Positions 57,359 to 64,000 of a stretch of 64,000 bases of DNA are shown here, one piece after another. Origin of the DNA: Pseudomonas sp. MUP55 (lineage in GTDB: Bacteria; Pseudomonadota; Gammaproteobacteria; Pseudomonadales; Pseudomonadaceae); the NCBI RefSeq assembly GCF_034043515.1, contig NZ_CP138214.1:1302001-1366000 (forward strand), in the 5' to 3' direction. Each line of letters opens with the position of its first letter. The stretch's first letter is position 1. A program made the translations under genes and the position numbers. The notes below the pieces were generated by a model. It saw only the letters and a program-made list of their open reading frames with translations. It was not told the DNA's origin and did not search any database.

Positions 57359-57374
57359 GTGTTGTGCCTGTCGT

Positions 57375-57409
57375 GAAAAAAGCCCCTTGATCAAGGGGCT
57401 TTTTTTTTG
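57375..57409 (+). terminator. argG terminator
   Basis: AAAAAAGCCCCTTGATCAAGG then GGCTTTTTTTTT: a perfect 10 bp hairpin (AGCCCCTTGA/TCAAGGGGCT) with a T-run. Confidence 0.95.
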
Positions 57410-57412
57410 CTC

Positions 57413-57988
57413 TGAATATACACATGGGTGCATTAAAGCAGCGCGCACGTTTATTTCCGTTTAGGTCGTGTTTAAGGCGTTCTTGCTAAATCTTCTAAGG
57501 TGTTTTTTCGGTTTCAGAATTTTATTCGTCCACGGCAAGGTTTTTTACATCTGCATAGGAACTATGTCTTACAGAAAATTCACTCACGTGGGAGAAATGG
57601 ATATGTAATTTGTGGAATTTTCTGTAGGAAAATGGAGTATGGATAACTATGTTGAATGGAACTAAAACTGATGCGGTATTTACAAGCCGGCGTGTAAGTT
57701 TCAGGGGCACACAAGGGGCATTTCCTGAAAGCCTCGTGCGCCATGTTTACCCTGCGTGCCTGAGGCTGAGGATAATTCACTCAAAATATGTACGCCTGGG
57801 GAAAGGTCTGAAAGGCTCCATAAAGTTGAAGGCATCCAAGCTGGCGAATTTTTGTAGGTCAATTCCTATCTTGTTGTGGGTTGGGTCTCTGCCTGCTGTT
57901 GCTCGGGTGGGAAGACTATGCCAACTAGCAGACGACTAGGCTATTGTGCTTTCTCTAAATAATTCGAACAGCGAAATTGGACTTTCTC
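57413..57988. other. AT-rich regulatory region before the LuxR-type regulator
   Basis: A 576-base stretch with lower GC than its surroundings. It contains a perfect 12-base inverted repeat, TACAGAAAATTC (57570-57581) and GAATTTTCTGTA (57615-57626), separated by 33 bases. An open frame from 57649 to 57939 (96 codons) lacks a good ribosome site and any recognisable motif, so I leave it as unannotated. The region probably carries the regulator's promoter and control sites. Confidence 0.5.
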
Positions 57989-58621
57989 ATGAATAAAGTG
58001 CTGATCGTGGATGATCATCCCGTCATTCGGCTTGCTGTGCGCATGCTAATGGAACGTCATGGTTATGAGGTCGTCGCCGAGACTGATAACGGTGTCGATG
58101 CGTTGCAACTTGCGCGGGAACATATGCCGGACATTGTCATCCTGGATATTGGAATTCCCAAACTCGACGGCCTTGAAGTTATTTGTCGGTTGGCGTCAAC
58201 CAAGCAAGCCGTATCGTTCAAGGTGCTGGTGCTGACGTCCCAGGCGCCTGGTCATTTTTCCATGCGTTGCATGCAGGCTGGGGCAGCGGGCTACGTGTGC
58301 AAGCAGCAGGACCTGACCGAGTTGCTGAGCGCCATCAAGGCAGTGCTTTCCGGCTACAGCTACTTTCCTAACCAGGCACTCAACTCGGTGCGCTCCACCA
58401 TAGGCAACGCCAGTGAGGCCGATATGGTGGAACGGTTGTCTGGGCGGGAAATGATGGTGCTGCAACAGCTTGCCCGTGGCAAGACCAACAAGGAAATCGC
58501 CGATGGCATGTTTCTCAGCAACAAAACGGTCAGCACCTATAAGACGCGCCTGCTCTTGAAGCTCAACGCCCGCTCTCTGGTCGACTTGATAGAGCTGGCC
58601 CAACGCAATGGCTTGGTGTAA
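57989..58621 (+). CDS. NarL/LuxR-type response regulator
   Basis: A 210-residue regulator with receiver (VDDH at 7-10, phospho-Asp D53 in ILDIGIPK, K105 region in YVCKQQD) and a C-terminal LuxR helix-turn-helix (LSGREMMVLQQLARG, NKEIADGMFLSNKTVSTYK). It resembles BvgA/EvgA-type regulators. No sensor kinase is adjacent, so it is an orphan here. The ATG at 57989 starts MNKVLIVDDH; a TTG twelve bases earlier is possible. Confidence 0.85.
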   Translation: MNKVLIVDDHPVIRLAVRMLMERHGYEVVAETDNGVDALQLAREHMPDIVILDIGIPKLDGLEVICRLASTKQAVSFKVLVLTSQAPGHFSMRCMQAGAAGYVCKQQDLTELLSAIKAVLSGYSYFPNQALNSVRSTIGNASEADMVERLSGREMMVLQQLARGKTNKEIADGMFLSNKTVSTYKTRLLLKLNARSLVDLIELAQRNGLV

Positions 58622-58665
58622 GGGGGAGCGCTCCACCGTGCTGATGCTTGTGTAACAACCGGCAC

Positions 58666-58690
58666 AAAAAAGCCTCCGTCAGGGAGGCTT
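58666..58690 (-). terminator. Terminator of the 58.7 kb small gene
   Basis: AGCCTCC-GTCAG-GGAGGCT hairpin; on the minus strand it is followed by TTTTTT. It may also stop the LuxR-type gene from the other side, though without a T-run there. Confidence 0.82.
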
Positions 58691-58709
58691 CCGGCCGTCT
58701 GCCAGATGG

Positions 58710-58892
58710 TCAGAGATCGAAGTCGTAATCGGCCAACTGTCTTTGCAAGCGTCGCTCTTCCAGCAGGTTGTCGATAGTTCTGCGTTTGCTCAGATTGGTC
58801 TTGGCCACCTCTACGACGGGCGCTGGTGCCTCATCGTCTTCCAACTCCACCAGGTCGTCATCGACTTCAAGTTGTTCTTTGCCAGTGCTCAT
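58710..58892 (-). CDS. Small acidic conserved Pseudomonas protein
   Basis: A 60-residue soluble protein. The first half is rich in Asp and Glu (VDDDLVELEDDEAP), and the second half is basic and helical (SKRRTIDNLLEERRLQRQL). I recall a similar hypothetical gene next to nth in other Pseudomonas. GGAG lies eight bases before the ATG at 58892, and it has its own terminator, so it is probably a real gene. Function unknown. Confidence 0.78.
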   Translation of the reverse strand: MSTGKEQLEVDDDLVELEDDEAPAPVVEVAKTNLSKRRTIDNLLEERRLQRQLADYDFDL

Positions 58893-58999
58893 AAGGTTCA
58901 CTCCAGGCTAAGACTGCCGTTGGCGCCCCTTATAACGATATTCCACGGACGGGTAAAAAAGATTTTTTCAATCGACTGACAGAGAAAAGCCCCTAACCC

Positions 59000-59638
59000 T
59001 CAATCGTCAGATGTCTTGTCCTTGTATTCACATAAATCTTCGATCCTGCAACTGCCACACCGGGGCTTGCGCGCCTGGCAGACATAGCGCCCGTGAAGGA
59101 TCAGCCAATGGTGAGAGTCGAGCAGATAGGGCTTGGGCACAAATTTCATCAGCTGTTTTTCGACCTCCACCACATTCTTGCCGCGCGCGATGCCGGTTCG
59201 GTTGCTGACGCGAAAAATATGGGTGTCCACGGCCATGGTGAGCTGCCGGAACGCGGTATTGAGCACCACGTTGGCGGTCTTGCGCCCAACGCCGGGCAAC
59301 GCCTCCAGGGCTTCTCGGGTTTGCGGCACTTCACTGGCATGCAGTTCCATGAGCAGTCGGCACGTCTCGATCACGTTCTTGGCTTTGCTGTTGTATAGGC
59401 CGATGGTCTTGATGTACTCCGACAACCCCTCAACGCCCAAGGCATAAATCGCCTCCGGCGTATTGGCTACCGGAAACAGCTTGGCCGTGGCCTTGTTCAC
59501 GCCCACGTCGGTGGACTGGGCCGACAGAATCACCGCAATCAGCAGCTCGAACGGCGAGGAGTAGGCCAGTTCGGTCTTGGGTTCGGGATTGTCTTCATGG
59601 AACCTGCGAAAGATTTCCAGGCGTTTGGCGGCATTCAT
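59000..59638 (-). CDS. nth: Endonuclease III
   Basis: A 212-residue DNA glycosylase/AP lyase for oxidised pyrimidines. The helix-hairpin-helix LPGVGRKTANVVLN carries the catalytic lysine near residue 120, and the catalytic aspartate follows in VDTHIFRV. The C-terminal 4Fe-4S motif C-x6-C-x2-C-x5-C ends in DLCEYK. Intact, normal length. Confidence 0.95.
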   Translation of the reverse strand: MNAAKRLEIFRRFHEDNPEPKTELAYSSPFELLIAVILSAQSTDVGVNKATAKLFPVANTPEAIYALGVEGLSEYIKTIGLYNSKAKNVIETCRLLMELHASEVPQTREALEALPGVGRKTANVVLNTAFRQLTMAVDTHIFRVSNRTGIARGKNVVEVEKQLMKFVPKPYLLDSHHWLILHGRYVCQARKPRCGSCRIEDLCEYKDKTSDD

Positions 59639-59725
59639 AGCAGTGGATGTTTCCTTGCAGACGGTCGACTTGATTGTCGCAACACACAGCGCAGCATCAG
59701 CTGTAATCCCTGGGAGGGGGCTCCG

Positions 59726-60685
59726 TTACTTAGCTGCGAGATCATGCAACGTTTGCTCGGCGGCGTTCAACGCGGCGCTCAGGCGTGCCAATTGCTGTTC
59801 GTCAGCCTGTTGGTCCTGGGCTTTTTTCAATTCGGCCCGGCGCATCGCCAGTTGAATCTTGGCGCGCTTGAGCTCAGGGCCTTGGGTGGTCGGCGGCGTC
59901 GGCGGGCTGTTGCCTTCCAATGCGGCGAGCGCCTGCTCCGAGGCTTCGAACTGCTTTTGCAGGATAATCAATTGCGACTGTTGCTCAAAAGTCGGCGGAT
60001 GCCCAAACGCTTTCAGGGACTTGTGCAGTTGAGCGCGGCTCATGGCAACGCGGATTTTGGCTTGCTTGATCGCGGCATCCTGCGCGGCCTGAAGGGCATC
60101 GGTGTGTGCCGCTGCCACGGGGGCAATGCGCTTGGCCCGTGCCAGGCGTTCGGCGAGTTTGACGGCCTCCTCACGTTGCAGGCGCGCGTTGCGCTGTTCG
60201 AAACGCCGGCGTGCACGGTCGCGCTTCAGGCCACGTTCGCGCCGCTCAGTGTCGCTGCTCGCCAGATCACCCACGATAGGCAGCACATCGGCGAGTGGGC
60301 GCATTTCGATACAGTCGACAGGGCAGGGCGCGACACACAGGTCGCAACCGGTGCACTCGTCGATAATCACCGTGTGCATCAACTTGGCGGCGCCAATGAT
60401 GGCATCCACCGGGCAAGCCTGGATGCATTTGGTGCAGCCGATGCATTCGGCCTCACGGATATAGGCGATCTGGGCCGGCGCATCGCCGCGGCTGCTATCC
60501 AGGGCCAGCACGGGCACGCGCAGCAATTGCGCAAGCCCGGCGATGGTTTCCTGGCCACCGGGTGGGCACTTGTTGATTGCCTCGCCGTTGGCGATGCCTT
60601 CGGCGTAAGGCTTGCAACCCGGGTGCCCGCACTTGCCGCATTGAGTCTGCGGTAGCAGCGCGTCGATACGTTGAATGAGGTTCAT
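59726..60685 (-). CDS. RnfB/RsxB-like iron-sulfur protein without the rest of Rnf
   Basis: A 319-residue protein. It begins at the RnfB iron-sulfur domain (C16-x2-C19-x4-C24-x15-C40), lacks the usual N-terminal membrane anchor, then has two ferredoxin 4Fe-4S motifs ([12 protein letters not shown] and [12 protein letters not shown]) and a long Ala/Arg/Gln-rich coiled-coil C-terminus. In P. aeruginosa rnfABCDGE sit between nth and metG. Here only this gene is present, with nth and metG as direct neighbours. It therefore cannot act as part of a local Rnf complex and may be a soluble electron carrier. Confidence 0.85.
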   Translation of the reverse strand: MNLIQRIDALLPQTQCGKCGHPGCKPYAEGIANGEAINKCPPGGQETIAGLAQLLRVPVLALDSSRGDAPAQIAYIREAECIGCTKCIQACPVDAIIGAAKLMHTVIIDECTGCDLCVAPCPVDCIEMRPLADVLPIVGDLASSDTERRERGLKRDRARRRFEQRNARLQREEAVKLAERLARAKRIAPVAAAHTDALQAAQDAAIKQAKIRVAMSRAQLHKSLKAFGHPPTFEQQSQLIILQKQFEASEQALAALEGNSPPTPPTTQGPELKRAKIQLAMRRAELKKAQDQQADEQQLARLSAALNAAEQTLHDLAAK

Positions 60686-60732
60686 GCTTTGATCATAGCG
60701 TTGACGCCCGGCCCACCGATGCAGGCAGGCTG

Positions 60733-60763
60733 AAAAGCCCCGGCGCCGAAACGCCGGGGCATC
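60733..60763 (-). terminator. metG terminator
   Basis: On the minus strand GCCCCGGCG-TTTCGG-CGCCGGGGC is followed by TTTTC. It lies ten bases past the metG stop and separates metG from the rnfB-like gene. Confidence 0.88.
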
Positions 60764-60772
60764 TTGCAGGGT

Positions 60773-62824
60773 TTACTTGATGCGTTGACCCGGCTTGGCG
60801 CCGCTGTCAGGGCTCAGCAGGTAGATTTCTTCGCCGCCTGGGCCCGCCGCCATCACCATGCCTTCGGAAATGCCGAATTTCATTTTCCGTGGCTTGAGGT
60901 TGGCGATCATCATGGTCAGGCGACCATCGAGCTTGGACGGGTCCGGGTAAGCGCTCTTGATGCCAGAGAACACGTTGCGCTGCTCGCCGCCCAGATCGAG
61001 CGTCAGGCGCAGCAGCTTGTCGGCACCTTCCACTGCCTCGGCCTTGACGATCAGTGCAACCCGCAGGTCCACCGCAGCAAAGGCGTCGAACTCGATTTGC
61101 GCAGAGATCGGGTCCTTGGCCAACTCGCTGTCAGCGGCAGGTGTAGTCGCACCGGTATCGGTCTGGCTGGCGACCAGGTCTTCTTTCGAAGCGTCGGTCA
61201 TGGCCTGGACTTTCACCGGGTCGATGCGGGTCATCAGTGGCTTGAACGCGTTCAGCTGATGGTTGCCGAGCAGCGTGGCGTGGTCGTTCCAGGTCAGTGG
61301 CGCGACGTTGAGGAAGGCCTCCGCGTCGGCGGCCAGCAGCGGCAGCACCGGCTTGAGGAAGATCACCAACTGACGGAACAGGTTGACGCCAGTGGCGCAG
61401 ATCGCCTGAACCTCAGCTTCCTTGCCTTCCTGTTTGTTCAGCGACCATGGCGCCTTGTCGGCAATCCAGGCATTGGCACGGTCAGCCAGGCCCATGATTT
61501 CGCGCATCGCGCGAGCAAAGTCACGGGCTTCATAGGCGTCAGCGATGCTCGGTGCGGCCGCCAGGAAGGCATCGGTCAGTTCCGGGGCGGCGTTTTCAGC
61601 GACCAGCACGCCCGCATTGCCCTTGTGGATAAACCCGGCACAACGGCTGGCGATATTGACGACCTTGCCGACAAGGTCCGAGTTGACCTTCTGTACGAAG
61701 TCTTCCAGGTTCAGGTCGAGGTCATCCACGCCACGGCCCAGCTTGGACGCATAGTAGTAACGCAGATATTCCGGCGACAGGTGGTCCAGGTAGGTGCGCG
61801 CCTTGATAAAGGTGCCGCGGGACTTGGACATCTTCTGCCCGTTTACGGTGAGGTAACCGTGCACGGCAATGCCGGTCGGCTTGCGGTAGCCCGAACCTTC
61901 AAGCATCGCCGGCCAGAACAGCGCGTGGAAGTTGACGATGTCCTTGCCGATGAAGTGGTACAGCTCGGCGGTGGAGTCCTTGCCCCAGAACGCATCGAAG
62001 TCCAGCTCCGGCGTGCGGTCGCACAGGTTCTTGAAGCTGGCCATGTAGCCGATCGGCGCGTCTAGCCACACATAGAAGTACTTGCCCGGCTCGCCTGGAA
62101 TCTCGAAACCGAAGTAGGGCGCATCGCGGGAGATGTCCCATTGCTGCAAGCCGCTGTCGAGCCATTCGGAGAGCTTGTTGGCCACGGCGTCCTGCAGAGT
62201 GCCGCTGCGCGTCCAGGTTTGCAGCATCTGCTGGAAATCCGGAAGCTTGAAGAAGAAGTGCTGGGAATCCTTGAGCACCGGGGTGGCGCCGGAGATGGCC
62301 GACTTCGGATCCTTCAAGTCAGTCGGTGCGTAGGTCGCGCCGCATTTTTCGCAGTTGTCGCCGTACTGGTCTTCGGTGCCGCATTTCGGGCAGGTGCCCT
62401 TGATGAAGCGGTCGGCCAGGAACATTTTCTTTTCCGGGTCGAAATATTGGGTGACCGACCGCTGGTCGATGTGCCCGGCTTCTTTCAATCGCAGGTAGAT
62501 CTGGCTCGACAGCTCACGGTTTTCGTCGGAGTGGGTCGAATGGAAGTTGTCGAACTCCACCAGGAACTCGGCAAAGTCGGCGCTGTGTTCAGCCTGCACA
62601 TTGGCGATCAGTTGTTCCGGGGTGATGCCTTCCTTTTCGGCGCGCAACATGATGGCCGAACCGTGGGCGTCGTCCGCGCAGACATAAATGCATTGGTTGC
62701 CGCGATGCTTCTGGAAGCGCACCCACATATCGGTCTGGATGTACTCAAGCATATGGCCAAGATGGATGGAACCATTGGCATAGGGCAGGGCGCTGGTGAC
62801 GAGGATCTTGCGTGGCTCGGACAT
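60773..62824 (-). CDS. metG: Methionyl-tRNA synthetase
   Basis: A 683-residue class I synthetase. The HIGH-type motif is HLGH (in GSIHLGHML), KMSKS is present in GQKMSKSRG, and there is a zinc-binding double knuckle ([19 protein letters not shown]). A C-terminal tRNA-binding EMAPII-like domain starts near residue 580. This is the long, dimerising form. It is divergent from mrp. Confidence 0.96.
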   Translation of the reverse strand: MSEPRKILVTSALPYANGSIHLGHMLEYIQTDMWVRFQKHRGNQCIYVCADDAHGSAIMLRAEKEGITPEQLIANVQAEHSADFAEFLVEFDNFHSTHSDENRELSSQIYLRLKEAGHIDQRSVTQYFDPEKKMFLADRFIKGTCPKCGTEDQYGDNCEKCGATYAPTDLKDPKSAISGATPVLKDSQHFFFKLPDFQQMLQTWTRSGTLQDAVANKLSEWLDSGLQQWDISRDAPYFGFEIPGEPGKYFYVWLDAPIGYMASFKNLCDRTPELDFDAFWGKDSTAELYHFIGKDIVNFHALFWPAMLEGSGYRKPTGIAVHGYLTVNGQKMSKSRGTFIKARTYLDHLSPEYLRYYYASKLGRGVDDLDLNLEDFVQKVNSDLVGKVVNIASRCAGFIHKGNAGVLVAENAAPELTDAFLAAAPSIADAYEARDFARAMREIMGLADRANAWIADKAPWSLNKQEGKEAEVQAICATGVNLFRQLVIFLKPVLPLLAADAEAFLNVAPLTWNDHATLLGNHQLNAFKPLMTRIDPVKVQAMTDASKEDLVASQTDTGATTPAADSELAKDPISAQIEFDAFAAVDLRVALIVKAEAVEGADKLLRLTLDLGGEQRNVFSGIKSAYPDPSKLDGRLTMMIANLKPRKMKFGISEGMVMAAGPGGEEIYLLSPDSGAKPGQRIK

Positions 62825-62995
62825 GGGGCTCGGCTACTTGATGAAACGGAGGTCGGCCACTATAAAGCGCCGGGAAATTTATTTCACCCCGTGGTGCTGT
62901 TTCAGAATTTTCGCAACCTGCAAAAGCATGCCCCTGGCCGCCTGGAACGGTTAGGATAGCCGCCTGTTTCAGTCAGTCTTTTTCGGGAGTTGCCC

Positions 62996-64000
62996 ATGAG
63001 CGCCGTCAATCGCGCAGCGGTGGAAGCCGTTCTTCGCCAGTACACCGACCCCTATTTGAACCAGGACCCGGTCACGGCCGGTTGTGTGCGGGCTATCGAG
63101 GTCCAGGGTGATCAGGTCTCGGTCCAGCTCGAGCTGGGCTATGCCGCCGGCCTGTTCAAGAAGGGATGGGCGCAGATGCTGCAAATCGCCATCGAGGGCC
63201 TTGACGGTGTGCGCTCGGCCAAGGTCGATATCCAGTGCGTGATCGCGCCGCACAAGGCCCAGGCGCAGATCCCTGGTCTGGCTAACGTCAAGAATGTGAT
63301 CGCCGTGGCTTCAGGCAAGGGCGGTGTGGGCAAATCCACCACCGCCGCCAACCTGGCCCTGGCCCTGGCCCGCGAAGGCGCGCGCGTGGGCATCCTGGAC
63401 GCCGATATCTATGGCCCGAGCCAAGGCGTGATGTTCGGCATTGCCGAAGGCACGCGGCCGAAGGTCAAGGACCAGAAGTGGTTTGTGCCGATCGAGTCGT
63501 TGGGCGTGGAGGTCATGTCAATGGCGTTCCTGACCGACGACAACACGCCGATGGTCTGGCGCGGGCCGATGGTGTCCGGTGCGCTGCTGCAGTTGGTCAC
63601 CCAGACCGCCTGGGGCGATTTGGACTACCTGGTGATCGATATGCCGCCTGGAACGGGCGACATCCAGCTGACTCTGGCGCAGAAAGTCCCGGTGGCCGGC
63701 TCGGTGATCGTCACCACGCCTCAGGACCTGGCCTTGCTGGACGCGAAGAAAGGCGTGGAGATGTTCCGCAAGGTCAACATTCCAGTGCTGGGCGTGGTGG
63801 AAAACATGGCGGTGCACATCTGCTCCAACTGCGGTCATGCCGAGCATCTGTTCGGTGAGGGCGGGGGCGAGAAGCTGGCGACTCAATACGGCGTTGAACT
63901 GCTGGCCTCGTTACCGCTGTCGATGGCGATTCGTGAACAGGCCGATGGCGGCAAGCCCACCGTGGCTGCCGAGCCCGACGGGCAGATCGCCATGGTCTAC
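62996..64000 (+). CDS. Mrp/ApbC iron-sulfur carrier ATPase (partial, runs off the window)
   Basis: 335 codons are visible from ATG 62996 (GGGAG upstream) to the window end, with no stop. An N-terminal DUF59-like domain (to about 90) precedes the P-loop ATPase: deviant Walker A SGKGGVGKST, LDADIYGPSQG, switch region DMPPGTGD, and the CxxC cluster site C-S-N-C (CSNCGH). It binds and transfers 4Fe-4S clusters and is linked to thiamine synthesis and respiratory enzymes. The last few dozen residues are missing. Confidence 0.94.
   Translation, partial: MSAVNRAAVEAVLRQYTDPYLNQDPVTAGCVRAIEVQGDQVSVQLELGYAAGLFKKGWAQMLQIAIEGLDGVRSAKVDIQCVIAPHKAQAQIPGLANVKNVIAVASGKGGVGKSTTAANLALALAREGARVGILDADIYGPSQGVMFGIAEGTRPKVKDQKWFVPIESLGVEVMSMAFLTDDNTPMVWRGPMVSGALLQLVTQTAWGDLDYLVIDMPPGTGDIQLTLAQKVPVAGSVIVTTPQDLALLDAKKGVEMFRKVNIPVLGVVENMAVHICSNCGHAEHLFGEGGGEKLATQYGVELLASLPLSMAIREQADGGKPTVAAEPDGQIAMVY

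Noticed and set aside
57649..57939. A 96-codon open frame in the AT-rich gap before the LuxR-type gene
   Set aside because: No ribosome site, no recognisable domain and an unusual amino-acid mix; more likely chance.

Overview
The window is chromosomal DNA of a fluorescent Pseudomonas, most likely of the P. fluorescens group. The evidence is the high-GC coding, the dense REP/REPIN palindromes of three families, and a right half (argF, grxD, bfr, bfd, peroxiredoxin, rnt, pyrC, motY, argG, an nth-linked small protein, rnfB, metG, mrp) whose order matches what I recall for Pseudomonas chromosomes. I saw no rRNA, tRNA, CRISPR array, prophage or plasmid backbone. Three insertion sequences are present: two nearly identical IS110-family copies and one IS3-family copy. 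All three lie inside REP palindromes.

Layout. 0.2-7.6 kb: an amino-acid permease, a REPIN array split by IS110 copy 1, an OpgC-like acyltransferase and an AT-richer gtrA-gtrB-gtrC-like lipid-linked glycosylation operon. 7.6-16 kb: an FMN glutamate-synthase-like protein, a signalling cluster (receiver-kinase, membrane kinase, di-haem peroxidase) and a divergent receiver/degenerate HD-GYP gene followed by NUDIX and GNAT genes. 16-21 kb: metR, a hydrolase, a DsbA-like protein, and an arginase-fold enzyme translationally coupled to two half-size DMT/SMR-type membrane proteins. 21-29.4 kb: a MipA-like porin, then a six-gene unit (HAD phosphatase, class III aminotransferase, carboxylesterase-like hydrolase, acyltransferase, sensor kinase, sigma-54 activator) behind a candidate sigma-54 promoter and an upstream palindromic site. 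I do not recognise this unit as a described pathway.

29.4-31.7 kb: five tandem copies of a ~184 bp REPIN-containing unit, a sixth being split by IS110 copy 2. 31.7-38.8 kb: glpM, the AauRS two-component system and its target acidic amino-acid ABC transporter (aatJQMP), with a sigma-54 promoter and TTCGG-N4-CCGAA enhancer sites upstream of aatJ. 39-40.2 kb: the IS3-family element. 40.3-45.4 kb: the glycerol regulon glpF-glpK-glpR-glpD. 45.7-64 kb: mainly housekeeping genes, with paired ArgR half-sites before argF and argG, a Fur-like site before bfd, and several clear terminators. The last gene (mrp/apbC) runs off the window.

The strongest new signal is in the non-coding end of the IS110 copies. 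It can fold into two guide loops: one matches both halves of the REP target and the other matches both ends of the element. This is the layout of an IS110 bridge RNA and would explain why the element sits in REPs. Next in interest are the sigma-54 six-gene unit and the tandem array, whose unit carries a decayed copy of the neighbouring regulator gene's 3' end. Gene calls come from motif and family recognition by eye; no searches were run.
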